A DNA stretch of 62,223 nt from the NCBI GenBank assembly GCA_946405205.1, contig CAMJGL010000012.1, forward strand, positions 1 to 62,223. Direction: 5' to 3'. This stretch comes from F23-B02 sp946405205. GTDB taxonomy: Bacteria > Bacillota > Clostridia > Oscillospirales > Oscillospiraceae. The position numbers and the translations under genes are program-made. The notes below the pieces were generated by a model that was not told the origin of the DNA, made no database searches, and saw only the letters and a program-made list of their open reading frames with translations. Each line of letters starts with the position of its first letter. Positions within the stretch are counted from its first letter, which is position 1. Positions 30,764 through 39,152 of this stretch are shown piece by piece.

Positions 30764-30961
30764 ATGCCTAAACTGAAGACCCACAGTGGTGCCAAGAAGA
30801 GATTCAATCTCACCAAGACCGGTAAGGTAAAGCGCGCCCGCGCATATAAGAGCCACATCCTCACTAAGAAGGACACCAAGCGCTGCCGTCGTCTGCGTTC
30901 CGGCGCAATTGCCGACGTGACCAACGAGGCTACCATTAAAAAGATGATTCCTTATAAATAA
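30764..30961 (+). CDS. rpmI: 50S ribosomal protein L35
   Basis: A 65-residue basic protein. MPKLKTHSGAKKRFNLTKTGKVKR is the family's N-terminus (KTHSGAAKRF), with HILTKKDTKRCRRLR in the middle. It is the second gene of infC-rpmI-rplT. GGAAGGAGAAAT precedes the ATG. Confidence 0.97.
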   Translation: MPKLKTHSGAKKRFNLTKTGKVKRARAYKSHILTKKDTKRCRRLRSGAIADVTNEATIKKMIPYK

Positions 30962-30994
30962 GGATTGACTGTTACTGATAGGAGGAAATAACAA

Positions 30995-31348
30995 ATGGCA
31001 AGAGTTAAGGGCGCAATGATGACCCGCAAACATAGAAATAAGATCCTTGGCCTGGCTAAGGGTTACTGGGGCAACAAGTCCCGCCACTATAAGATGGCAA
31101 ACCAGCAGATGATGAAGTCCGGCCGCTACGCATATGTCGGCCGCAAGCAGAAGAAGAGAGACTTCCGTCAGCTCTGGATAACCCGTATCAGCGCCGCCTG
31201 CAAGGCAAACGGAATGAATTACTCCACCTTCATGCACGGCCTGAAGCTTGCCGGTATCGACATGAACCGCAAGATGCTGTCCGAGACCGCTATCCACGAT
31301 CCCGCCGCTTTCACCGCCCTGTGCGAGAAGGCAAAGGCAGCAAAGTAA
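30995..31348 (+). CDS. rplT: 50S ribosomal protein L20
   Basis: 117 residues. MARVKGAMMTRKHRNKILGLAKGYWGNKS is typical of L20, followed by YAYVGRKQKKRDFRQLWITRI. It is essential for early 50S assembly and is the likely repressor that binds the operon leader. GGAGGAAAT precedes the ATG. A strong terminator follows. Confidence 0.97.
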   Translation: MARVKGAMMTRKHRNKILGLAKGYWGNKSRHYKMANQQMMKSGRYAYVGRKQKKRDFRQLWITRISAACKANGMNYSTFMHGLKLAGIDMNRKMLSETAIHDPAAFTALCEKAKAAK

Positions 31349-31368
31349 TTTGAAATAAGAATAAATGT

Positions 31369-31405
31369 AAGCTCCCCTTTGCGGAAAACCGCGAAGGGGA
31401 GCTTT
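31369..31405 (+). terminator. Terminator of infC-rpmI-rplT
   Basis: AAGCTCCCCTT pairs with AAGGGGAGCTT, with an inner CGG/CCG stem, followed by TTG. Confidence 0.8.
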
Positions 31406-31450
31406 GTATATGGCACAGCCGCCATTTGGAAGAATTGCACGAGGAAACAC

Positions 31451-31513
31451 TTGACATAAAACGGTAAATGCTGTAATGTGTGATCAGAAAAGCATCTCTA
31501 AAAGAGATGATCA
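31451..31513 (+). promoter_or_regulatory. Promoter and leader hairpin of SLH gene
   Basis: TTGACA (31451) and TAATGT (31474) with a 17-base spacer. The leader then holds CATCTCT-AAA-AGAGATG, nested inside two TGATCA copies. Confidence 0.65.
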
Positions 31514-31543
31514 CGGGAAAACAGAGCATTATTAAGGAGGTAA

Positions 31544-32719
31544 ATGATGAAAAAACTAACCAAACTGTTGTGCTTTGTGCTGATAATCAGTATGCTTCTG
31601 AGCATACCGGCATTGGCCGATAAAACTAATTCTTATCTTGAAGAATCAGGCAAGCTTGGCGATGATGTCTATTACAGCTACGATAAGGACACCGGTACGG
31701 TAAGAATATACGGCAGCGGCCCTATGTGGCATTTCAAAGATGATTCACCAGCGGAGTTTCCGCCGGATGATCCTTTATACGGCTTTTTCAAAATTACCCC
31801 CTTCTGCTATGCAAAACTTAATAAGGTGACGATTGAAGATGGAGTGACGACCATAGGAGATGAGCTGTTCTGTGGTTCTGAAATAACTCAGATTGACGTT
31901 GCAGCCAGTGTGAATGTGGTTGAACGGATGGCATTTGAATGGCACGTCAAGTCTGTGTATTTTTATGGAGACGCACCAAATACAACAGATTGCTTTGGTG
32001 AACCGAAATCTATGCTGCTGAACGACGGCTATATAACAATATATCATCTTCCCGATGCAAAGGGTTGGGATAAGATTGACGTTAAGAAATATGTGGATCA
32101 TGAGCTGGTCTCCGCCGCCGACCAGGTCAAGACCTTCTGCGGAGCGCCGTACAGCGACGTGGCGGGTGACGCATGGTGCGCCGAAGCGGTGCTGAAAATG
32201 TGGGAAGAGGGAATAATGAACGGCACGGAGCTTGACTATTTTTCCCCCGACGCAAGCCTTACCCGAGGCATGATGGCGACTATACTCTACCGCATGGCCG
32301 GTGAGCCGGAATACATCGGCGGCGCGGGCAGCTACTGGTTTGCGGATGTGGGCGAAGGCAGCTTCTGCGACAAGGCGATAGGCTGGGCGCATGCAAACGG
32401 CATCATAGAGGGCTACACCGACGGCAGCTTCAAGCCCGACAGAGCGCTGAACCGTCAGGAGCTGGCGGCACTGCTGTACCGCTATGACACTAAGCTCAAT
32501 CCCGCAACCACCACAGACGGCGATACCGTAAGCTCTGCCCCGGACGCATCCAAGGCGGCGGACTGGGATACGGTCAGCAGCTTTGCAAAAGAAGCGATGC
32601 TCTGGGCGGTAAAAGAGGGCATTATAAACGGAACGGACAGCACAAAGCTCGTTCTCTCGCCCTTCGGAACAGCCAGCCGTGCTCAGATAGCGGTCATGCT
32701 CAGCCGCTATCTGGCCTGA
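31544..32719 (+). CDS. Exported SLH-domain protein with N-terminal leucine-rich-like region
   Basis: A 391-residue exported protein. The signal peptide covers about residues 1-25 (cleavage near ALADK). Residues 40-190 resemble BspA-type leucine-rich repeat proteins of gut bacteria (TVRIYGSGPMWHF, KVTIEDGVTTIGDELFCGS, VYFYGDAPNT). Residues about 200-391 hold three SLH motifs (CAEAVLKMWEEGIMNG, GWAHANGIIEGYTDGSFKPD, LWAVKEGIINGTDS). It probably sits in the cell wall via secondary polymers. AAGGAGG precedes the ATG pair. The first part is AT-richer than the SLH part, suggesting a mosaic gene. Confidence 0.85.
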   Translation: MMKKLTKLLCFVLIISMLLSIPALADKTNSYLEESGKLGDDVYYSYDKDTGTVRIYGSGPMWHFKDDSPAEFPPDDPLYGFFKITPFCYAKLNKVTIEDGVTTIGDELFCGSEITQIDVAASVNVVERMAFEWHVKSVYFYGDAPNTTDCFGEPKSMLLNDGYITIYHLPDAKGWDKIDVKKYVDHELVSAADQVKTFCGAPYSDVAGDAWCAEAVLKMWEEGIMNGTELDYFSPDASLTRGMMATILYRMAGEPEYIGGAGSYWFADVGEGSFCDKAIGWAHANGIIEGYTDGSFKPDRALNRQELAALLYRYDTKLNPATTTDGDTVSSAPDASKAADWDTVSSFAKEAMLWAVKEGIINGTDSTKLVLSPFGTASRAQIAVMLSRYLA

Positions 32720-32737
32720 AATCTGAAACCTGATAAT

Positions 32738-32770
32738 AAAAAAATGCCGTCCCGAGGGACGGCATTTTTC
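32738..32770. terminator. Terminator, copy A of an identical 33-base pair
   Basis: TGCCGTCCC-GA-GGGACGGCA with A7 before and T5C after. It is identical over 33 bases to the hairpin at 33188-33220. Confidence 0.9.
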
Positions 32771-33187
32771 CAGACTGTCAAAGAACTAAAAATGAATGCA
32801 TAGAGAGGAGCGACGGACGGGGGAGCTCGAGGGGGTCGGTGCGTAAAGAAAACATGCCGGTGGCATGTTTTCAGCATCCGACCGCAGGAGCTATGCTCCG
32901 AGGAGGGAAGTTGAAGTGCCCTTGCTCGCCTTGCCGCTGATACAGTTTGCGCCCCTGCATTGCGACGGGGCGCAAACTGTGCGGCTGCGGAAATTGCGCA
33001 CCGCCTTCATCTGCCACAGGCAGCGGCGCCGCGCAATTCTCGAATTGGATAGATAGCCATCAAAAACGTCTGATTTATCAGACTTTTTGACGAGCACAGC
33101 GAGGTTTTTCGTGAAATGAAATTTCACAAAAAACTTGGCGTTTTTGAAGCGTGCAAAAAAGTCCGAAAGGACTTTTTTGACACGCTG
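32771..33187. other. Hairpin-rich non-coding spacer between two SLH genes
   Basis: No gene is supported in these 417 bases. Several near-perfect inverted repeats are visible: AAAACATGCC/GGCATGTTTT (32850-32872), CAGTTTGCGCCCC/GGGGCGCAAACTG (near 32942-32978), GTCTGAT/ATCAGAC (about 33068-33083), GTGAAAT/ATTTCAC (about 33110-33127), and a nested AGCGTG...AAAAAAGTCC-GAAA-GGACTTTTTT...CACGCT (about 33149-33186). The density suggests a dispersed non-coding element (MITE-like) or a structured RNA. Confidence 0.6.
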
Positions 33188-33220
33188 AAAAAAATGCCGT
33201 CCCGAGGGACGGCATTTTTC
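33188..33220. terminator. Terminator, copy B of an identical 33-base pair
   Basis: Same 33 bases as 32738-32770, offset by exactly 450. It lies 14 bases beyond the stop of the minus-strand SLH gene and works for it in that direction. Confidence 0.9.
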
Positions 33221-33234
33221 GTGTGGGATAATAT

Positions 33235-34368
33235 TTACTTCTGGAGCTCAGCCCAGTTGGGAGTATCGGTGCGGATGTTGGTCCACTCCTCGCAGAGAGC
33301 GGTGTCATTGTTAAGAACGTTGCCGAGGTCGGTGGCCCAGGTGTAGTTATGGGAGTTGGTGGCCTCAAGGATCTCGCCGTAGCACCACATATCGGAGGGG
33401 CAGTCGGACCAGGTCTTAACATAGCCTTCGCAGCTGTCGGCGCTGTCAACAGCGGGCATACGGCCGACAAGACGGTTGAACATGGTGGCAGCCTGCGCAC
33501 GGGTGAGGTTATCGGTGGGATTTGCATTGCCGTTGGCGTCGCCCTTTATGATGCCGAGCTTTGCAAGCAGGTTGATATAGTCGTCGGCAAAGCCGCCGTT
33601 GAGGTCGCCGAACATATTGCCGCCGGTGTACTCAACGGAGAACATGCGGCCGATCATTGCGGCGAACTGCTCGCGGGTAACGGGCTGATTCGGACGGAAG
33701 GTTCCGTCTGCGTAGCCGTTTATGATGCCTGCACTTGCAAGGCTGGAGATGGCGTTATTATGGGGATTTCCGGCGTTGACATCGGAGAAGCTGTTGGTCT
33801 TGGTGAAGACCTTGTCGCGTGCTTCGGGAGTCATAAGGCGGAAAATGATGGATGCCACTTCGCCGCGGGTGATGGTGCCGTTGGGGCGGACAGTTCCGTC
33901 GTTGTAGCCGATCATGTAGGAGAAGTGATCGGTGTAGTCCAGGCCGATATTGAGAACAGGATAGAGAACGAGCTCCTTGATCTCAGGCTTGATGCTGATC
34001 GTCCATGTGAGGCCGGGAAGAGTGCTGTACTTCATGCCGGTGATCATACCGTCGCAGGTAGCCGCGACATTGTACAGGCCGAGAAGTCCCTTGGGGATGA
34101 GCGCGAGACCGAGTGCGTTGGCCTCGGTCACGGAGGTGTCTCCGTTAACGTTGGTCAGAGTGACCTTTGCATGGCTTGCCGGAACGCGGCTTGCCAGCGA
34201 GCAATAGACGAGATAGTCGGGGATCTGAATGCCGTTGACGACGTCGATCACCTTTCCCATGACGTCGTCAGAGCTATTTGCATCCTCTGCGAAAGCCATG
34301 GTGGGCATCAGTGCAACTATCATCATCACTGCCAGAAGCAGGCTGATAATCTTTGTTGACTTTTTCAT
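33235..34368 (-). CDS. Exported SLH-domain protein
   Basis: A 377-residue exported protein with a signal peptide (residues 1-27, cleavage near AFAED), a short N-terminal region (30-135) with a possible Ig-like fold (AKVTLTNVNGDTSVTEANALGLALIPKG), then three SLH motifs (FSYMIGYNDGTVRPNGTITRGE, AISSLASAGIINGYADGTFRPN, LAKLGIIKGDANGNANPTDNLTRAQ) from about 140 to 320. The tail of about 60 residues is Trp-rich. It binds the wall and may structure the surface. It converges on the other SLH gene across the hairpin-rich spacer. Confidence 0.85.
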   Translation of the reverse strand: MKKSTKIISLLLAVMMIVALMPTMAFAEDANSSDDVMGKVIDVVNGIQIPDYLVYCSLASRVPASHAKVTLTNVNGDTSVTEANALGLALIPKGLLGLYNVAATCDGMITGMKYSTLPGLTWTISIKPEIKELVLYPVLNIGLDYTDHFSYMIGYNDGTVRPNGTITRGEVASIIFRLMTPEARDKVFTKTNSFSDVNAGNPHNNAISSLASAGIINGYADGTFRPNQPVTREQFAAMIGRMFSVEYTGGNMFGDLNGGFADDYINLLAKLGIIKGDANGNANPTDNLTRAQAATMFNRLVGRMPAVDSADSCEGYVKTWSDCPSDMWCYGEILEATNSHNYTWATDLGNVLNNDTALCEEWTNIRTDTPNWAELQK

Positions 34369-34429
34369 TGTTAGTACTCCTTCTCACAAATAAACGTTTA
34401 TAAAGCCAAAAGCTATTATATACAAGAAT

Positions 34430-34458
34430 AATTTACACCGAGCGTTACATTTTGTCAA
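34430..34458 (-). promoter_or_regulatory. Promoter of minus-strand SLH gene
   Basis: Minus-strand TTGACA and TAAATT with a 17-base spacer, with a second AT-rich TATAAT further down. Confidence 0.55.
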
Positions 34459-34530
34459 TGATTTGATACGGAAAGGGACAAAAAATATTTTTACATTTTA
34501 TTACAGCAAAATTCGGGACAGCTTTTTACT

Positions 34531-35238
34531 TCATTGAAGCTGGCGAATTATCTCCCTGCGCAGCCTGATGATAATGCGTTTTTCCAGGCGGCTTATGTAG
34601 CTCTGGGATATGCCCATCATGTCCGCCACCTCCTTTTGAGTGTATTCACTGCCGCCGTTTAAGCCGAAACGCAGGGTTATGATGTTCCTTTCGCGCTCGG
34701 CAAGAGCGTTGACGGCGTTCATGAGCATCTGTCTGTCGGCGTCGTCCTCAAGAGGGCGGCACACCTCGTCGTCATCGGTGCCCAGCACATCCGACAGCAG
34801 CAGCTCGTTGCCGTCCCAGTCGGTGTTCAGGGGCTCGTCGAAGCTGACCTCGCTGCGCTGGTTGCTGATCTTGCGCAGGTACATGAGTATCTCGTTTTCT
34901 ATGCACCTTGAAGCATATGTGGCAAGCTTTATGTTCTTGTCGCTCCTGAAGGTATTTATGGCTTTTATAAGCCCGATGGTGCCGATCGAGATAAGGTCTT
35001 CAAGGTTTATGCCCGTGTTTTCAAAACGCCTCGATATATAGACGACGAGACGTAGATTATGTTCCGTCAGCAGCCTTTTTGCGGCCTCATCGCCGTTTTC
35101 CATGGCTATTATGGCCTTTTCCTCCTCCTCGCGCTCGAGCGGAGGCGGCAGAACATCGCTGCCGCCGATGTAAAAAAGCCCGCTGCCGGGCGCGAGATGC
35201 TTTTCAAGCCAGCTTTTTATTAATGTAAGTAAGTTCAT
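34531..35238 (-). CDS. sigE: RNA polymerase sporulation sigma factor SigE
   Basis: A 235-residue sigma-70 family factor for the early mother-cell programme. The N-terminus (NLLTLIKSWLEKHLAPGSGLFYIGGSDVLPPPL) fits the pro-sequence that SpoIIGA removes, with the cleavage area near YIGGSD. Region 2: NLRLVVYISRRFENTGINLEDLISIGTIGLIKA and KLATYASRCIENEILMYLR. Region 4: TQKEVADMMGISQSYISRLEKRI. The ATG at 35238 follows AAAGGAGAAG. It directly follows spoIIGA, the conserved spoIIG operon, though no sigG follows. Confidence 0.95.
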   Translation of the reverse strand: MNLLTLIKSWLEKHLAPGSGLFYIGGSDVLPPPLEREEEEKAIIAMENGDEAAKRLLTEHNLRLVVYISRRFENTGINLEDLISIGTIGLIKAINTFRSDKNIKLATYASRCIENEILMYLRKISNQRSEVSFDEPLNTDWDGNELLLSDVLGTDDDEVCRPLEDDADRQMLMNAVNALAERERNIITLRFGLNGGSEYTQKEVADMMGISQSYISRLEKRIIIRLRREIIRQLQ

Positions 35239-35249
35239 TTCTTCTCCTT

Positions 35250-36068
35250 TCACAGTATGCAGTCAAAGCCGTCCCCGCCCACGGGAGTGGGGGAAACGGC
35301 TGCTATTATATCCCGGCGCTCCCTGCCGTCGACGCATATCCTGTCGGGGCGAAACGCCGCCAGCATTCCCGAGCCTGTTCCCACGGCACTGTACGGGATG
35401 AGCCGCAGCCGTCCCTCAAATTCGGGTACGGCAAGGACTTCGGTGCAGTCGGCGGATCTGAATTTTTCCGCAAATTCGGGAAACAGGGGGGATAGGGTAT
35501 CGGCGCTTCCAATGAGCACCGAGGAGCCAGTTATGGGGTCAAACAGGGTGTTTCCACTGTCGTGCAGAGCCCGCAGCTCGGCGGTATTTCCCATGAACTC
35601 GAGATGCACCTCCGAGACGGAGATATCCGCGTTTTTTATGCTGCGGCGGAACACCAGACTCAAAAGCGCGTATATGACCCCGAAGGACAGTACAAGCACC
35701 GGCATGGATACCGGAATGTACAGCGGATTACGGATGCTGCCGCCGTTTTGCAGTGAAACGGCCCACACCGCGCCGCCGAACAGCGCTGCGATGGAAAAAA
35801 ATACAAGGCAGCAGCGCAGGAGCTTTTCCTCGCTGCCGTAAGCTATAAGCGCCATCGCGATCCCGCCGGCGAGCTTGACGGGCGTAAGCGCGAGAAAGCT
35901 CAGAGCGGGGAAAATGCTTGCCGCGGCAAAGCCCGCGCCGAATATGGCGGCGATAAGATACCGCCGCCGGCGCAGCCTGAGACCGCAGACGCGGGCAGAG
36001 CACAGAAATAGCAGATAATCCAATATGAGGTTCAGAAAAAACAGCCGGTCTATGTAGATAATGTCCAT
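35250..36068 (-). CDS. spoIIGA: Sigma-E processing peptidase SpoIIGA
   Basis: A 272-residue membrane aspartic protease that activates pro-SigE upon a signal from the forespore. Five or so membrane helices lie in residues 1-145. The soluble C-terminal domain contains the catalytic Asp motif ALHDSGNTLFDPITG (about residue 178) and IPYSAVGTGSGMLAAF. It is located immediately before sigE, as expected. It shows that this lineage can sporulate or descends from spore formers. Confidence 0.93.
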   Translation of the reverse strand: MDIIYIDRLFFLNLILDYLLFLCSARVCGLRLRRRRYLIAAIFGAGFAAASIFPALSFLALTPVKLAGGIAMALIAYGSEEKLLRCCLVFFSIAALFGGAVWAVSLQNGGSIRNPLYIPVSMPVLVLSFGVIYALLSLVFRRSIKNADISVSEVHLEFMGNTAELRALHDSGNTLFDPITGSSVLIGSADTLSPLFPEFAEKFRSADCTEVLAVPEFEGRLRLIPYSAVGTGSGMLAAFRPDRICVDGRERRDIIAAVSPTPVGGDGFDCIL

Positions 36069-36074
36069 GTAAGA

Positions 36075-36107
36075 ATTATAGGCTCAGCCCGCCGCATAAT
36101 TTGTCAT
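36075..36107 (-). promoter_or_regulatory. spoIIG promoter candidate with long spacer
   Basis: Minus-strand TATAAT is 21 bases from ATGACA. A second TGACAA repeat lies further upstream, at 36116-36121. The B. subtilis spoIIG promoter also has an over-long spacer and needs Spo0A, so this may be its counterpart (inference). Confidence 0.4.
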
Positions 36108-36114
36108 TTATTAA

Positions 36115-36143
36115 TTGTCAAACGGAACAGTCTGTGGTAAAAT
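36115..36143 (+). promoter_or_regulatory. Promoter of EamA-type transporter gene
   Basis: TTGTCA and TAAAAT with a 17-base spacer. Confidence 0.7.
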
Positions 36144-36182
36144 ACCTAAGATTTGATTTTACAGAACGGAAGGATTATTTCA

Positions 36183-37091
36183 ATGTGGTTTTGGTTTGCA
36201 ATAGCGGCTCTCTTGTGCTGGAGCGGCTCCGACCTGTTTTCAAAGATCGGCTGTCAGGACGCCAAGGATAAGTACAGCCATCTGAAGATGGTCATGGCGG
36301 TGGGCGTTGTTATGGGCCTGCATGCCGCGTACGAGGTGTTTGTCGGCGGCGTCGAGATAAACGGCAGCATCATTCTCACCTACCTGCCCGTGTCCATGCT
36401 GTATATACTGTCCATGGCCATCGGCTATCTGGGACTAAGATATATCGAGCTTTCGATATCCTCCCCGATATGCAACTCCTCCGGCGCTATCGTCGCCATA
36501 CTCATATTCGCAACTCAGGGCATCGGCGAGCTGCCGCCCATGGCTCTTGTGGCCGTGGCGATGGTGTGCATCGGCGTTGTTGCGCTGGGAATCACCGAAG
36601 CGAGGGAGGACGAGGATCTCAGAAGGGCAAGGCAGGACGCGAGCAACCACCACTATGCAAAAAGCTGGGTGGCCATCACCATCCCCATCATATACTGTCT
36701 TCTGGACGCGCTTGGCACCTTTGCCGACAGCCGTGTGCTGGAGACGCTCAACGAGGACTCGGCAAACGTAGCCTACGAGCTGACCTTCCTCATGGTCGGT
36801 ATCGTCTGCGCGGTGTACGTTCTCGGCGTCAAGAAGCAGAAGCTCATTCCGAAGATGGAGGCCCCCAAGTACACCGGCGCTATCTTCGAGACCGCGGGAC
36901 AGTTTGCGTACATATACGCCCTTGCCGACGCTGAGCACGCGGCGCTTGCAGCCCCCATAATCTCCGCCTACTGCGTCGCCTCCGTGATCTGGAGCCGCAT
37001 TTTCCTGAAGGAAAAGCTGTCTTTAAAGCACTACGGGTCTATCCTCCTCGTGGTTGTGGGTATAGTTATTATGGGCATACTTGATATTTGA
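36183..37091 (+). CDS. EamA/DMT-family transporter
   Basis: A 302-residue membrane protein with about ten helices in two repeated halves: the first from WFWFAIAALLCWSGSDLFSK and the second near TIPIIYCLLDALGTFADSR, ending KHYGSILLVVVGIVIMGIL. The pattern is that of drug/metabolite exporters. ATG at 36183 with GGAAGGATT upstream. The next gene, pyrH, follows after 15 bases, so they may share a transcript. Substrate unknown. Confidence 0.85.
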   Translation: MWFWFAIAALLCWSGSDLFSKIGCQDAKDKYSHLKMVMAVGVVMGLHAAYEVFVGGVEINGSIILTYLPVSMLYILSMAIGYLGLRYIELSISSPICNSSGAIVAILIFATQGIGELPPMALVAVAMVCIGVVALGITEAREDEDLRRARQDASNHHYAKSWVAITIPIIYCLLDALGTFADSRVLETLNEDSANVAYELTFLMVGIVCAVYVLGVKKQKLIPKMEAPKYTGAIFETAGQFAYIYALADAEHAALAAPIISAYCVASVIWSRIFLKEKLSLKHYGSILLVVVGIVIMGILDI

Positions 37092-37106
37092 TAAAGGAGA
37101 GATACC

Positions 37107-37823
37107 ATGCCGGAACCAGTGTATAAAAGAGTACTTATTAAAATAAGCGGCGAGGCCCTTGCCGGCGAGAAAAAGACCGGCTTCGACTTCGATTTCATCG
37201 CCCGCGTATGCGAGACTGTCAAGCGCTGCACCGAGATGGGCGTTCAGGTGGGCATCGTCGTCGGCGGCGGCAATTTCTGGCGCGGCGTCAAGGACGGCGC
37301 GGGTCATGTCGAGCGCGTTTCCGCCGACCGCATGGGTATGCTGGCGACGGCCATGAACTGCCTTGCCGTTGCGGACGTGTTCAAGCAGATAGGCGCCGCG
37401 GCGAGCATCCAGACCGCCGTTGACATTCAGGGAGTCGGCGAGCGGTACAGCACCACGGAGGCGGTAAAACGCCTTGAAAAGGGCGAGGTCGTCATGTTCG
37501 GCTGCGGCACCGGCTGCCCCTTCTTCTCGACGGATACGGCTGCGGTGCTGAGAGCCGCCGAGATAAACGCGGACGCCATACTCCTTGCGAAGAATATCGA
37601 CGGAGTGTACTCCGCCGACCCGAGAACGGACGCCTCAGCCGTTAAATTCGACAGCATAACATACGACGAGGTGCTGGCGCGGCATCTTGCGGTGATGGAC
37701 ACCACGGCGACCAGCCTCGCGATGGATAACGACATCCCCGTAATAGTGTTCGCACTGGCCGAGCCGGAGAATATCGTCCGCGTGCTCATGGGCGAAAAGC
37801 TCGGAACAACAGTGACAAAGTAA
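37107..37823 (+). CDS. pyrH: UMP kinase
   Basis: A 238-residue amino acid kinase-fold enzyme making UDP from UMP and ATP. KISGEALAG (phosphate loop), GIVVGGGNFWRGV, ADRMGMLATAMNCLA and GTGCPFFSTDTAAVLRAAEI are the family motifs. ATAAAGGAGAGAT precedes the ATG. It is the first gene of a translation/isoprenoid/replication cluster. Confidence 0.97.
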   Translation: MPEPVYKRVLIKISGEALAGEKKTGFDFDFIARVCETVKRCTEMGVQVGIVVGGGNFWRGVKDGAGHVERVSADRMGMLATAMNCLAVADVFKQIGAAASIQTAVDIQGVGERYSTTEAVKRLEKGEVVMFGCGTGCPFFSTDTAAVLRAAEINADAILLAKNIDGVYSADPRTDASAVKFDSITYDEVLARHLAVMDTTATSLAMDNDIPVIVFALAEPENIVRVLMGEKLGTTVTK

Positions 37824-37855
37824 AACGAAGATAAATTATCAGGAGGTAAAAAACC

Positions 37856-38407
37856 ATGTCTAAATATCCCGAGATCGAAAGCAGAATGAAAAAGACCACC
37901 GAGGTACTGAAGACCCAGCTTGCGTCTGTCCGCGCAGGCCGCGCAAACGCGGCGGTGCTCGATCAGATCACCGTCGACTATTACGGCGTGCCCACTCCGA
38001 TACAGCAGGTGGCGTCCATATCCGTGCCCGACCCCCGCTCCCTGATGATCCAGCCCTGGGACGCCTCCGTCCTCAAGGGCATCGAGAAGGCTATCCTTGC
38101 CTCCGACTTAGGCATCAATCCCCAGAACGACGGCAGAGCGATCCGCCTCGTGTTCCCTCAGCTCACCGAGGAGCGCCGCAAGGAGCTTGCAAAGCAGGTT
38201 AAGAAGTACGGCGAGGAGTCCAAGGTCGCCGTGCGCAACATCCGCCGCGACGCCATTGATAAGTTCAAAAAGCAGCAGAAGGCCTCCGAGATCACCGAGG
38301 ATGACTACAAGACCATTGAGAAGGACATCCAGAAGCTGACCGACGATTATATAAAGGAAGTCGACAATATTGCCGACGCCAAGGAAAAGGAACTTTTCGA
38401 GATCTGA
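37856..38407 (+). CDS. frr: Ribosome recycling factor
   Basis: 183 residues with the typical motifs VRAGRANAAVLDQITVDYYGVPTPI, DPRSLMIQPWD and GINPQNDGRAIRLVFPQLTEERRKEL. It splits post-termination ribosomes with EF-G. TCAGGAGGTAAAAAACC precedes the ATG. pyrH-frr-uppS order is conserved in bacteria. Confidence 0.97.
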   Translation: MSKYPEIESRMKKTTEVLKTQLASVRAGRANAAVLDQITVDYYGVPTPIQQVASISVPDPRSLMIQPWDASVLKGIEKAILASDLGINPQNDGRAIRLVFPQLTEERRKELAKQVKKYGEESKVAVRNIRRDAIDKFKKQQKASEITEDDYKTIEKDIQKLTDDYIKEVDNIADAKEKELFEI

Positions 38408-38408
38408 T

Positions 38409-39152
38409 ATGGCGGATAATATACTCAACAATGCGGCGGGGGAGCAGGCAAAAAGCCTTCCCCGCCATATTGCCATCATACTGGATGGCAACGGCCGCTG
38501 GGCGAAAAAGCGCGGACTGCCCCGAAACGCGGGGCATCTCGCCGGCTCAGAGACCTTTCGCAGCATAGCGACCTACTGCAAGGAGATCGGCATCGAGTAC
38601 CTTACTGTGTACGCCTTTTCGACGGAAAACTGGAAACGCTCCGAGGAGGAGGTCGGCGGCATCATGAAGCTGCTGGACAAGTATCTGCACGAGGCGATAC
38701 GGGACATGAGGAAGAAGAACATCAGGATGAAGGTGTTCGGCGACATATCCCGCCTGTCCCCGAAGCTTCAGGAGCTCATCAGGGAAACTGACGAGATATC
38801 GCAGCAGATAGAGGGCTTTCAGGCCAATATCTGCATAAACTACGGCGGCAGAGCCGAGATCGTCCGCGCAGCAGAGCTTTACGCGAAGGACGTGTCCGAG
38901 GGCAGAACCGAGGGCGGGCTGACGGAGGAAAAGCTTGCGGGGTATATGTATTCCGCGGGCATACCCGACCCTGAGCTGCTCATCCGCCCCGGCGGGGAGT
39001 ACAGGCTCTCAAACTTCCTGCTGTGGCAGTGCGCGTATTCCGAGTTTTATTTCACCGACGTTCTCTGGCCGGACTTCACTCCGGCGGAGATTGACAGGGC
39101 GATAGCGGCCTTCCAAAACCGCGACCGCCGCTTCGGAGGGGTTAAGCCATGA
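38409..39152 (+). CDS. uppS: Undecaprenyl diphosphate synthase
   Basis: A 247-residue cis-prenyltransferase. AIILDGNGRWAKKRGLPRNAGH (catalytic Asp), STENWKRSEEEV and RPGGEYRLSNFLLWQCAYSEFYF are diagnostic. It makes the lipid carrier for peptidoglycan. Start at the ATG 38409, one base after the frr stop. Its stop overlaps dxr (ATGA). Usually cdsA sits between these two genes; here it is absent. Confidence 0.96.
   Translation: MADNILNNAAGEQAKSLPRHIAIILDGNGRWAKKRGLPRNAGHLAGSETFRSIATYCKEIGIEYLTVYAFSTENWKRSEEEVGGIMKLLDKYLHEAIRDMRKKNIRMKVFGDISRLSPKLQELIRETDEISQQIEGFQANICINYGGRAEIVRAAELYAKDVSEGRTEGGLTEEKLAGYMYSAGIPDPELLIRPGGEYRLSNFLLWQCAYSEFYFTDVLWPDFTPAEIDRAIAAFQNRDRRFGGVKP

Noticed and set aside
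32771..33187. A CRISPR array in the hairpin-rich spacer
   Set aside because: The inverted repeats differ from each other and there are no regularly spaced identical direct repeats.
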